This document shows positions 28,945-38,487 of a DNA stretch of 64,000 nt, in pieces; position 1 is the first letter of the stretch, and the number at the start of each line of letters is the position of its first letter. Both the position numbers and the translations under genes were made by a program. This DNA comes from Pseudoalteromonas sp. Z1A8 (GTDB taxonomy: Bacteria > Pseudomonadota > Gammaproteobacteria > Enterobacterales > Alteromonadaceae): the NCBI RefSeq assembly GCF_011378855.1, contig NZ_WTLB01000005.1, forward strand, positions 1 to 64,000, written 5' to 3'. A model generated the notes under the pieces. It saw nothing but the letters and a program-made list of their open reading frames with translations. It had not been told where the DNA came from and did no database searches.

Positions 28945-30207
28945 ATGAACTACTCAAACTTTGGCACTAAATTTACACAGCCCAACGGCATTACTCAGTT
29001 AATGGAAGACTTAGGCGGTGCTAAAAACAGCAACAATCCTAATATTGTTATGCTGGGTGGCGGTAACCCCGCATTAGTACCACAAGTAAATGATGTGTTT
29101 TTAGCTGAATTACAAAAGCTAGTTGCTAGTAATAAAGTATCGCAAGTATTTGGCCTTTACGACGGCCCAACCGGTAACGACGAGTTTAGAGCAGCATTAG
29201 CGGGCCAGCTAAGTAAAGAATATGCATGGGATATTAGTGCCGATAACGTAGCACTTGGCAATGGCAGCCAAGCTAACTTTTTTGTGTTGTTTAATATGCT
29301 GGCAGGCGAAATGCCTGATGGCAGCCACAAAAAGATTTTATTTCCCCTTGCGCCAGAATACATAGGTTATGCCGACCAAGGTTTATCGGATGATATGTTT
29401 GTTGCCATAAAACCAGATATCGAAATTCTAAATACTGAAAATGGCTCAAAACAATTTAAATATGTGATTGATTTTGACGCAGTTGAAAACGTATTAGCAA
29501 CCGACAGTAGTATTAGTGCACTTTGTGTATCACGCCCTACAAACCCTACCGGCAACGTAATTACCGATGAAGAAGTACGCCATTTGGATGCGCTTGCACA
29601 TAAGTACGCTATACCGCTTATTATTGATAATGCCTATGGCGACCCTTTTCCTGGCTGTATTTATACCGATGCAAACCTAACCTGGAACTCAAACATTATA
29701 TTATGCATGTCACTTTCAAAATTAGGATTACCGGGTTTACGTACCGGTATTGTAGTTGCCAATAATGAGATTATTAAAGCCATCGGGCGCGTAAATGGCA
29801 GTATGGTGTTATCGCCAAACAGTATTGGCCCAAGCTTAGTGACGCGCTTAATTAACGACGGTGAACTACTTCCACTTTGCCGTAATGTCGTGTTGCCTTT
29901 TTATCGTAATAAAGCACAAATAGCGATTGAGTTGTTTAATGAAGTATTTTCCGAACTGCCTGTTTATTTGCACAAAGTTGAAGGTGCCTTTTTTATGTGG
30001 CTATGGTTTAAAGATGCAAAAATAACCAGCGAAGTGTTGTATCAAGAACTTAAAGCTCAAGATGTGTATGTAATTCCTGGGCACAACTTTTTTATTGGCA
30101 TTGACGACAGCTGGCCACACAAACACGAGTGTATTCGTATTAACTATGCTACTGATGCCAATACACTAAAAAAAGGCTTAGAAGTGATTAAATCGCTAAT
30201 AAAGTAA
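28945..30207 (+). CDS. avtA: Valine-pyruvate aminotransferase AvtA
   Basis: 420 residues, class I/II PLP aminotransferase. PLP is expected on Lys259 in SLSKLGLPG. Strings shared with E. coli AvtA include LGGGNPA, FPLAPEYIGYAD, CVSRPTNPTGNVITDEE and VPGHNFF-like IPGHNFF. The enzyme exchanges amino groups between valine and pyruvate and is one route to alanine, which relates loosely to the alanine dehydrogenase encoded 14 kb away. It is a monocistronic unit with about 160 bp upstream. Confidence 0.93.
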   Translation: MNYSNFGTKFTQPNGITQLMEDLGGAKNSNNPNIVMLGGGNPALVPQVNDVFLAELQKLVASNKVSQVFGLYDGPTGNDEFRAALAGQLSKEYAWDISADNVALGNGSQANFFVLFNMLAGEMPDGSHKKILFPLAPEYIGYADQGLSDDMFVAIKPDIEILNTENGSKQFKYVIDFDAVENVLATDSSISALCVSRPTNPTGNVITDEEVRHLDALAHKYAIPLIIDNAYGDPFPGCIYTDANLTWNSNIILCMSLSKLGLPGLRTGIVVANNEIIKAIGRVNGSMVLSPNSIGPSLVTRLINDGELLPLCRNVVLPFYRNKAQIAIELFNEVFSELPVYLHKVEGAFFMWLWFKDAKITSEVLYQELKAQDVYVIPGHNFFIGIDDSWPHKHECIRINYATDANTLKKGLEVIKSLIK

Positions 30208-30605
30208 ATACACTGATGCTGATATTAATATCGGCATCACCTACTTAACTCGATTGGCTTATATATTCGTTTAAAATTTACTGCATTTAATACTCTGCTT
30301 GTTTGTGCAGTAAGCGTTATTTTAACTTTAAACCTTAGCTTGTAACACTTACTCATACCCACTTTTAGCTTAAACTTTATCCAAACGCACTGTATCCCCT
30401 TTAAATTTATATATAAATTGGTATCCTACGCGACCTTTTTTAACATATGCTTGTTAAAAGAGAACCTGCCAAAAGGCGATTGTCGCTGCAAGGCACTTAA
30501 TTTAAGTGGCAGCAATGACACAACAGGCATCGCGTATAAATATCGTTTTTAAACGTTGGATGTAACTTTAAATAAAAACGTGCAATAGCACTATTAAGGT
30601 CAATT
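30208..30605 (+). other. Structured leader region before the NRAMP gene
   Basis: 398 bp without a gene. The last 170 bp hold a chain of potential helices on the plus strand: TAACA/TGTTA (30441-30456), GCGA/TCGC (about 30476-30486), GCTGC/GCAGC (30485-30512) enclosing CACTTA/TAAGTG, and CGTTT/AAACG (30544-30555). No known manganese riboswitch core was seen. This may be an uncharacterised regulatory leader or chance structure. Confidence 0.4.
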
Positions 30606-31805
30606 ATGCGATTAGGACCAGGACTACTCGTCACCGCTGCCTTCATTGGACCAGGGACCATTACTACTGCCAGCGTGGCAGGTGCAAACTTTGGTTTTGC
30701 ACTTATATGGACATTACTGTTTTCAGTAATTGCCACTATATTATTACAATCTATGGCGGCGCGCCTTGGCGTTGCTACCGGGCAAGATTTAGCTCAAGCG
30801 CTCAGAGCACATATTCAAACGCCCTTATTTAAATCTTTGGCTATATTTTTAGTTATTAGCGCCATTGGCGTGGGCAGTGCAGCTTATGAAGCGGGTAACT
30901 TAAGTGGCGCTAGCATGGGCCTAATTGAAATATTCCCTCAAGTTAGCTCTCAAATATGGACACCACTTATTGCTTTTTTAAGTGCTGCTTTATTGTATAG
31001 CGGCAAACATAAAGTGGTTGAAAACGCGCTAATTCTACTCGTTATTTTAATGAGCTTAGTGTTTATCTCAACACTTGTAATGGCTGCTCCCTCGCTCAGT
31101 GATGTATTTTCAGGTTTTATTCCTAGTATGCCTGAGGGTTCTATTACAACCATACTCGCTTTAGTTGGCACTACCATTGTGCCGTACAACTTATTTTTAC
31201 ACTCCGGCGTGCTCGCTGCTAGACACGACAGTAACAGCGATATGGAAAAAGTGATCAAACAAACAAATGTTGATACAGGCCTATCAATCACCTTAGGCGG
31301 TGTGATCACGCTCGCTATTTTATCTACTGCATCGGTTGCATTTTATGGCACAGATGCGGGGCAAATTAGTGCTGCTAACATGGCCGTACAGCTAGAGCCA
31401 TTGCTTGGCGATGCCGCTCATTACTTTTTTGCTATTGGCTTGTTTGCAGCAGGTTTAACAAGCGCCATTACAGCGCCACTTGCGGGTGCTTATGCTGTGT
31501 GTGGCATGTTAGGTTGGTCAAACGATATGAGTAACGCACGCTTCAAAGGCGTTGCTATTGTTATTTTATTGTTTGGTGCTGCGGTTGCCTCACTCGGTTT
31601 AGACCCTGTAGCGGTAATTATATTTGCGCAAGCGGCTAACGGGTTATTACTCCCTATTGTTAGTACTTACCTTGTATGGCTGGTTAATCAAAAAGGCGTT
31701 ATGGGCAACTACACAAACTCTGTGGTTTTAAACCTAGTCACCCTACCCGTTTTAATCCTAATTTTTGGGCTAAGTAGCTACAAACTAATTAGTTTAATTT
31801 TTTAA
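30606..31805 (+). CDS. NRAMP-family transporter lacking canonical metal ligands
   Basis: 399 residues, eleven or so membrane helices of the NRAMP/LeuT fold. In helix 1 the hallmark DPGN reads GPGT (residues 15-18), so the metal-binding Asp and Asn are absent. In helix 6 the hallmark (A/M)PH is VPYNLFLHSG, so Met and His are also replaced. Overall similarity to MntH is still clear (FGFALIWTLLFSVIATILLQ). It belongs to a branch whose substrate is not established; manganese or iron transport should not be assumed. Terminator directly downstream. Confidence 0.85.
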   Translation: MRLGPGLLVTAAFIGPGTITTASVAGANFGFALIWTLLFSVIATILLQSMAARLGVATGQDLAQALRAHIQTPLFKSLAIFLVISAIGVGSAAYEAGNLSGASMGLIEIFPQVSSQIWTPLIAFLSAALLYSGKHKVVENALILLVILMSLVFISTLVMAAPSLSDVFSGFIPSMPEGSITTILALVGTTIVPYNLFLHSGVLAARHDSNSDMEKVIKQTNVDTGLSITLGGVITLAILSTASVAFYGTDAGQISAANMAVQLEPLLGDAAHYFFAIGLFAAGLTSAITAPLAGAYAVCGMLGWSNDMSNARFKGVAIVILLFGAAVASLGLDPVAVIIFAQAANGLLLPIVSTYLVWLVNQKGVMGNYTNSVVLNLVTLPVLILIFGLSSYKLISLIF

Positions 31806-31828
31806 TTAAATTCTAAAAAATCATATTT

Positions 31829-31865
31829 AAAAGCCACTGTTTATAATAAACAGCGGCTTTTATTT
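31829..31865 (+). terminator. Terminator after the NRAMP gene
   Basis: AAAAGCC-a-CTGTTTA / TAAACAG-c-GGCTTTT stem with a 3-nt loop followed by T-rich sequence; the two arms are complementary apart from one central mismatch. Confidence 0.8.
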
Positions 31866-31910
31866 GTTAATCATCAAAATAACGTATAAGCCGTATTCAC
31901 ATTCATACAT

Positions 31911-32363
31911 CTAACACGCTTTTTGGTTGTTAGTTACCTTTATTAATTGTGAAAACGCATAACCACCTACCGCGCCTGCAAGCAGCTGCAAATAAAAACC
32001 CCAGCCTCTTGCACCCGCTATAATATGAATATTCATAATTGATTCAATGGCAATTAACACAATAGTAAATGCCACAATGCCAGCAATAACAAATAGCTGA
32101 GTACTGTATTTTTGAACCTTTTTATTAAGCTTTACGGTAACAAAAAAAGCGATGGCAAGTGCAACAGCAATAATAGCGCCGTAGGTAGGTAATAAGCCGA
32201 GCCAATCATCAAGCGTTAAACTAACGCGATCGCTAAAGGCTACCACCACACCTACATTAACTAATTGATTGACAACGTATTGGCTATGAAACAAGCTAGC
32301 AAGTGTGAATGTAAGTAACCAAGAAACTAAAAATGAAGGCAATATACGTGTTAAAAACGACAT
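31911..32363 (-). CDS. Four-helix membrane protein of unknown function
   Basis: 150 residues with four hydrophobic segments (about 8-27, 58-79, 88-108, 118-138) and short basic loops (KLNKKVQK). I do not recognise the family. The ATG has a GAG ribosome site. Its 5' end overlaps the divergent PQQ-dehydrogenase-like gene if that gene starts at its first ATG, so the two promoters must lie inside each other's coding region. Confidence 0.65.
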   Translation of the reverse strand: MSFLTRILPSFLVSWLLTFTLASLFHSQYVVNQLVNVGVVVAFSDRVSLTLDDWLGLLPTYGAIIAVALAIAFFVTVKLNKKVQKYSTQLFVIAGIVAFTIVLIAIESIMNIHIIAGARGWGFYLQLLAGAVGGYAFSQLIKVTNNQKAC

Positions 32364-33538
32364 GGTTATCTCAACTTAAAATAAAGCTTTTTTCTTATAT
32401 TAGCCATGCTAGCAAAGGCTTGCCCCGTAAACAATGTATCTCTTTTTTTACTCTGCTTTCGCTTTTTGCGTTTTCTGTTAATGCAGGCGCTACGTTACCA
32501 AAGGAGCAATACAGTACAAAAACACTGGCTACTCAATTACAGTCTCCGTGGAGCATGGTTGAACTACAAAACGGCACATGGTTAATTACAGAGCGTGATG
32601 GCCACGTAGTGATAGTTAAAAACAACGCGCAATCAAGAGTAAAATTAAACCTTGAGGGCTTATACGTTGCAGGCCAAGGTGGTTTACTCGATATTGTATT
32701 ATCGCCAGATTATAACGACTCCAAAGAAGTTATTTTTACCTACGCCCAAGGTGATGCAAGCGCAAACAGGCTGGTTGTTGCCAAAGCCACGTTTAATGGC
32801 ACTGACTTTTCAAAGCCTTACGTTATTTATAAAATAGCGACTAATAAAAACACACCACAACATTACGCTGGCCGCACCCTTGTACTACCCGATAATACGT
32901 TATTAGTTTCAACGGGCGATGGGTTTGACTTTAGAGAGCAAGCACAGGTTATTACCAGCCAACTTGGTAAAATATTACGTATAAACCTAGATGGCACCAT
33001 TCCAACAGACAACCCATTTATTAATCACAAAAACCTAAATGCACATGCTGTTTATTCGCTCGGTCATCGTAACCCGCAAGGCTTAGTTTATGATTACGAT
33101 ACGCAGCAAATTGTAAGCCACGAGCATGGCCCTGCAGGCGGTGACGAGCTAAACTACTTAACCGCTGGGACTAATTACGGCTGGCCGGTAATCACCTATG
33201 GCAAAGATTATTCGCAAGCGCGTATTTCACCATTTACCGAATATAAAGGCATGCAAAAACCAAGTGTCAATTGGACGCCATCAATCGCCCCATCAGGCAT
33301 GGCGTATTATGGTTCTAAACATGCCGCTTTCCCTTCACTGCAACAACATGTACTCATAACTACACTCGTCGATAAAAAACTCTACAGCGTTAATCTGGCC
33401 AATGGTGAATTTACGCAGTCCCACGTCTTCCCTGAGGCCGCAGGAAGACTAAGAGATGTATTTATAACTGATAAAGGTAACGTAGCGGTATTAACCGATG
33501 GGAAAGATGCAAAGCTAATGTTGCTTAGGGCAAAATAA
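32333..33538 (+). CDS. PQQ-dependent sugar dehydrogenase-like secreted protein (YliI/Asd type)
   Basis: 401 residues from the first ATG. Residues 37-52 (SFFTLLSLFAFSVNAG) are a signal-peptide core, so the N-terminal 30 residues may be untranslated. GTG at 32348 has a well-spaced AAGG, and a TTG at 32420 would give a textbook signal peptide. The mature part is a six-bladed propeller with GHRNPQGL, HEHGPAGGDELN, NYGWPV and SIAPSGMAYY, typical of soluble aldose dehydrogenases using PQQ in the periplasm. No PQQ synthesis genes are in the window. Confidence 0.85.
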   Translation: MKAIYVLKTTWLSQLKIKLFSYISHASKGLPRKQCISFFTLLSLFAFSVNAGATLPKEQYSTKTLATQLQSPWSMVELQNGTWLITERDGHVVIVKNNAQSRVKLNLEGLYVAGQGGLLDIVLSPDYNDSKEVIFTYAQGDASANRLVVAKATFNGTDFSKPYVIYKIATNKNTPQHYAGRTLVLPDNTLLVSTGDGFDFREQAQVITSQLGKILRINLDGTIPTDNPFINHKNLNAHAVYSLGHRNPQGLVYDYDTQQIVSHEHGPAGGDELNYLTAGTNYGWPVITYGKDYSQARISPFTEYKGMQKPSVNWTPSIAPSGMAYYGSKHAAFPSLQQHVLITTLVDKKLYSVNLANGEFTQSHVFPEAAGRLRDVFITDKGNVAVLTDGKDAKLMLLRAK

Positions 33539-33570
33539 GTGCGCTTTTAAATTTACTGCGCATTAAACTA

Positions 33571-33625
33571 GACAGCCACTCCAATTGTAAACTAATCTAG
33601 CGCCACTAAATTTACTTTTTTGAGC
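33571..33625 (+). repeat. REP-like repeat, left copy
   Basis: Contains GACAGCCACTC (33571-33581) and then GCGCCACTAAATTTACTTTTTT (from 33600). The first part returns inverted at 36235-36245 and the second part returns in direct orientation at 36198-36220, so the RAYT, IS4-type and pRiA4b-like genes lie between matching repeats. Confidence 0.6.
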
Positions 33626-33760
33626 TAAGAGTTCACCTCTTTTTATATCTTTACTCGCGCGTTACACATTTAATAAGCAATTATCACTGTTAAACCTAAA
33701 TTACACGCATGAAAATGACTGCATAATGCAGTTGTGATTTATTACTGAGTAGTTTAAGTT

Positions 33761-34735
33761 TTATGCCAGTAGCTTTTCGCAGTTACTGATATTCGCTCGC
33801 CGCTTTCGGTTTAAGTTTTCACAATAACCTTCTTGTGAGGCTGGCCTGCCGACTGCACCATGAAATACACGCGTAAATTGTGTGGTGAGCTTTAACCAGT
33901 TTTCTGGGGAGATATTAACTCTTTCGAGTAAGGGTAAGTGTGTACTTTCAATATAACCACGTTTGTCTTCTCGTATACAGCGCCCTGTTAGCTCAACAAG
34001 TTCAAGGTACGATTTAAGCTCAAACGGCAGCCCTTTTGGCATAATTTGACGAGGCATGCCTGCAAAGCGCAGTAGTTGTTTTGGTTGCTTGCCATCCTTT
34101 GCATACGTTAAACGCTGTTTGATGCTGGTATGGTCTGACTCTTCTGGGGTGTTAGCCATTTTAGCTCTAATGGGGTTTAAATCGACATACGCCATACAGG
34201 CCGCAAGGGCTGCTTCATCTAATAATGCTTGAGACGTAAATCGTCCCTCCCAAAAACGGCCAGTGCAGTTATCTTCTTTATTTGCTCTGCGAGCAATGTT
34301 TTCATTTAACAACCGCATAAACCAGCTAATACTTGATAGGCGCTCGCGGTATTGTTTTACTGTTTGATTAAAAAAGATAAGTTCAGCTTTACTTAGCTTT
34401 TCACCCTGTATGTATTTTTGCGTAAGTACAGTGCCTTTACACAGCTTGTGCCAGCGAATAACAATCGCTTTATCATTTAGCCTATTCGCTTTTTTATCAT
34501 CAACATACAGCACTAAATGGGTGTGATTACTCATAACAGCATAAGCACATACATCAATACAAAACACTTTGGCTAACTCAAGCAGTTTATCTTCAACCCA
34601 GCCTCTACGATGCTCGTAGGATTGACCTGTAAAGTGGTCTTCCCCACATAAAAATGCACGGCGTACGTAACGTGATATGCAATGGTAGTACTTTGTATCA
34701 ACCAAACTTACTTGGCGCTTTCTTGCAATTGCCAT
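33761..34735 (-). CDS. REP-associated tyrosine transposase (RAYT, Y1/HUH family)
   Basis: 324 residues with the IS200-like Y1 transposase core. The HUH motif is His71-Thr-His73 in SNHTHLVLYV. The presumed nucleophile is Tyr183 in MAYVDLNPIRA, and GRFWEGRF precedes it. The basic C-terminal third (NRKRRANIS) is typical of RAYTs. These are usually single-copy, domesticated genes that process REP palindromes rather than move a whole IS. REP-like GACACCC/GGGTGTC copies lie just upstream and other repeats surround it. All key residues are present, so it may be active. Confidence 0.9.
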   Translation of the reverse strand: MAIARKRQVSLVDTKYYHCISRYVRRAFLCGEDHFTGQSYEHRRGWVEDKLLELAKVFCIDVCAYAVMSNHTHLVLYVDDKKANRLNDKAIVIRWHKLCKGTVLTQKYIQGEKLSKAELIFFNQTVKQYRERLSSISWFMRLLNENIARRANKEDNCTGRFWEGRFTSQALLDEAALAACMAYVDLNPIRAKMANTPEESDHTSIKQRLTYAKDGKQPKQLLRFAGMPRQIMPKGLPFELKSYLELVELTGRCIREDKRGYIESTHLPLLERVNISPENWLKLTTQFTRVFHGAVGRPASQEGYCENLNRKRRANISNCEKLLA

Positions 34736-34737
34736 AA

Positions 34738-34813
34738 GACACCCTGCTTATTTTTCACACTGATAAAAGCCTAGTACTTAGTTCACTAAACTGCAAAAAA
34801 TAGGATGGGTGTC
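34738..34813. repeat. Inverted GACACCC/GGGTGTC pair upstream of the RAYT gene
   Basis: GACACCC at 34738-34744 is just before the RAYT start codon and GGGTGTC at 34807-34813 is 62 bp away in inverted orientation. This layout, inverted REP heads beside a RAYT gene, is what RAYT-recognised REP pairs look like. The second copy lies inside the broken IS4-type gene's 3' end. Confidence 0.5.
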
Positions 34814-35388
34814 ACTGTTATCGTTATAAGGGGCAATTTCTGCATTAATAATAGCCCCACTTTCTAAGCAAAAAATACCTAATGAGCGACAAATTGGAAA
34901 TCCTAGACCTGCTTTTTGAGCGAACTGCTGCGGATATTTTTCTTGATTTTTAATCGTGTCAGGAAGCGTAAAAGTTGTGCCGTCAATTAAGTAAATATTT
35001 CCCTCAATATCACTTCTATTATGTATTTTTTCTGTGATAGCACTCCCAGTGTAATGCACTAATTCCTTAATAAGTTTCAAAGGTAATTTTTGTCGACTAC
35101 GACAAAAAGAACCTGTTGATTTACTGATGTTCCTTGGTAGTTCATTAATGTTATCAATAATGAAATCATTAACCACACTTACACATGAACGGTCAAAATT
35201 TAGCGCCTGTTTAATAAACATTGCGAGGATTACCGTTGGCGTAAAAATCCGTTCACGATACGCAGGAATATTGCGTTCAATAATCGATGCGATGAGATCT
35301 GATTTTAAAATCTTTAGAAAATCTGAATCAATAAAATTAGGGGGGGGGTTAATGCGTTTTGAGGGGATTCAGTGATAAAATAATTCAT
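34778..35388 (-). pseudogene. IS4-family transposase, frameshifted and truncated
   Basis: The N-terminal part of an IS4-type DDE transposase: RERIFTPTVILAMFIKQAL, TGSFCRSRQKLP (family usually TGAYCxARxRLP) and the first catalytic Asp in YLIDGTTFTLPDT, then QKAGLGFPICR. The likely ATG is at 35388, but a run of nine C (minus strand, 35340-35348) puts it out of frame with the rest; ten would restore MNYFITES...PPPNFIDSDF. The 3' end is lost after about IAPYN, so two of the three catalytic residues are missing. The longest uninterrupted piece is 34778-35221. Confidence 0.85.
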
Positions 35389-35701
35389 GCAGTCAGGATC
35401 TATTATATTGGTTTGTGGTGAATCAATTATATAATTTTTTCTGACTGCTTCTTCTGTGTTTTTAAGTTTTTAATATTTATATTCATATGGTTATCGCTTA
35501 ATGCAGTGCCATTCAGACCTGACCCCATTATTTTTTTAGTCACATCAAGGTAATTGGCGTTATTAATATTAGGTTAGAGCACGTAGTTTTAACCGTGGAC
35601 TAACATAATATGAGTTAAACGAAAGGTATACTAATGAATACAAGCGGTGGTCAAAACGAGTTGAGCACAACGCTCTACAACTACCTGATTAGATAAAACC
35701 A
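35389..35701. other. IS remnant with inverted repeat and REP-like motif
   Basis: Gene-free 313 bp between the IS4-type remnant and the pRiA4b-like gene. GCAGTCAG (35389-35396) pairs with CTGACTGC (35441-35448), enclosing attatattg and its imperfect complement. Further right, TCAGACCTGACCCCA (35513-35527) resembles GGGGTCAGGTCT-type sequences I associate with RAYT loci. The rest looks like worn mobile-element debris. Confidence 0.5.
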
Positions 35702-36118
35702 TCAATCCCAATCAGGGTATTGTTCCGGTTTTATACCGCTTTCGAGTACCACTTTAGGATAAAGTATATCAGGCTTTTCACTAAAGCGTTTTTTTCTGCT
35801 TTTACTTATTTGAAACAACCAGCTATCACCGTAATCAAACATATAATAGAGCTTTTTACCCTTAGCTTGTGGAAATATGCTATCAATTGTTTCCTGGGTT
35901 ACCTTATCTTCATTGCATGCTATACGTTGCGCGTTTCTAGAGTAATAAGAGTTACCAATACAAAACTCATACATATGATCATTATCAAAGTCTACAGCAC
36001 ACAAAATTGCCTGATGTAATTCATCCAAACTATAGTCAATTGGGATTTCCAAAGCACATTCCCAATCATTATAAGCGTGCATACCTTCAAGTAATTTTAT
36101 CTTTAATGTCTCAATCAT
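35702..36118 (-). CDS. Plasmid pRiA4b ORF-3-like protein
   Basis: 138 residues of the pRiA4b ORF-3 / IS1096 TnpR-like family, recognised by LKIKLLEGMHAYNDWECALEIP, LYYMFDYGDSWLFQI and the C-terminal GIKPEQYPDWD. Family members travel with mobile elements and their function is not known. A strong ribosome site (GGGGGAG) precedes the ATG and the gene is intact. It is probably cargo of the repeat-bounded island. Confidence 0.82.
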   Translation of the reverse strand: MIETLKIKLLEGMHAYNDWECALEIPIDYSLDELHQAILCAVDFDNDHMYEFCIGNSYYSRNAQRIACNEDKVTQETIDSIFPQAKGKKLYYMFDYGDSWLFQISKSRKKRFSEKPDILYPKVVLESGIKPEQYPDWD

Positions 36119-36197
36119 ATCCAGACTCCCCCTTGTTACCTATATTGAATTAACAGCCTATTAAACGGACGGATATTTTAATTAAACTAATTATACT

Positions 36198-36245
36198 GCG
36201 CCACTAACCTTACTTTTTGTGCCAACAAAATTTAGAGTGGCTGTC
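36198..36245. repeat. REP-like repeat, right copy
   Basis: GCGCCACTAACCTTACTTTTT followed by a segment ending AGAGTGGCTGTC. The two ends are partly complementary (GCCACT/AGTGGC), giving an imperfect hairpin. Compared with the left copy, the GCGCCACT half is direct and the GACAGCCACTC half is inverted. Confidence 0.6.
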
Positions 36246-36413
36246 TTTTATTATCGATGATATAGGCAACTCATATTATTCCTGATTTTTATATAGAGCG
36301 GTGATTACACCGCTTAACTACAAAAAAATGAGTGCTAAATTTAATTAACCCATGATTCAATTAAAAACCTAATGGCTTGCTTTAAATATCCTGCGTTTAT
36401 ATATCCTATAAAT

Positions 36414-37001
36414 TTATTGAGGTAAAGCAATATGTAAGCTACTTAACAAGAAGTAGTAAGCCGTTACAGTTAAAATACCTAAACCAAGCACCATAAATGT
36501 TTTGTATTTAAATCCATGACGTTGCGCTTTGGCCCTGTCTTTATGCGAGGCTACATCCATCATTTCATCACCAAAATAAATTGACAAAAAAGTACCAAGC
36601 GCACTAATCAATAAAATACTCCAATAGGGGTACGGCTCTGACAAAATATGTTTTAATAACTGAGTTACGAATGTTAAGTCATAAATTTCAGGGGTTTTAA
36701 AATACATATACACATTAATACCGATCGCAACAAACCAAAGTACTATTTGTGTATAGGCCATTTTAATTTTAAATAATAACCTTATTGGAAACGCTAAAAT
36801 AAACCCACCATCCGCAATTGGCGTACATAAAACAAAAAAGCTCCATGTAAGTACTGAAACACCAAAGCCTGTAGACGCATCATATTTCCAGCTCATATAC
36901 GAAAAATAAGCAATAAGTACGCACAATAAAGCAACAAACTTAAGTAGTGTTTCTTTATGTGTGTCGTGTTTAGTATGAAATGTAATATGGCTATTTAACA
37001 T
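36414..37001 (-). CDS. Membrane protein of unknown function
   Basis: 195 residues with about five hydrophobic segments (20-38, 46-70, 83-101, 125-143, 168-190) and a cytoplasmic-looking charged loop SHKDRAKAQRHGFKYK before the last helix. The ATG context is plain. I do not recognise the family. It lies between the mobile island and serS and may be an ordinary chromosomal gene. Confidence 0.65.
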   Translation of the reverse strand: MLNSHITFHTKHDTHKETLLKFVALLCVLIAYFSYMSWKYDASTGFGVSVLTWSFFVLCTPIADGGFILAFPIRLLFKIKMAYTQIVLWFVAIGINVYMYFKTPEIYDLTFVTQLLKHILSEPYPYWSILLISALGTFLSIYFGDEMMDVASHKDRAKAQRHGFKYKTFMVLGLGILTVTAYYFLLSSLHIALPQ

Positions 37002-37116
37002 TAACGTTGTTTCCCTTGCGAGTTAATAATATATTTTAAAATTAATGTAATGTGTATTTCAAGTGGTTATAGTAGATTAATAACAGTCATTAAACTTTAG
37101 TGTATAACTAGAATGA

Positions 37117-37153
37117 AAAATGCCGCGTTTCCATTTAGATAACGCGGCATTTT
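37117..37153 (-). terminator. Terminator after serS
   Basis: Perfect 13-bp stem aaaatgccgcgtt/aacgcggcatttt with an 11-nt loop, ending in a T-run on the minus strand. It closes the lrp/ftsK-lolA-rarA-crcB-serS direction of transcription. Confidence 0.85.
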
Positions 37154-37173
37154 AATGTTTTACTTGCTACGAA

Positions 37174-38487
<1,314 letters not shown>

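Noticed and set aside
30208..30605. yybP-ykoY manganese riboswitch before the NRAMP gene
   Set aside because: The characteristic conserved loops could not be found; only generic stem-loops are visible.
33540..36250. Defence island
   Set aside because: The island has transposase-type genes and repeats but no nuclease, toxin, NTPase or reverse transcriptase typical of defence systems.
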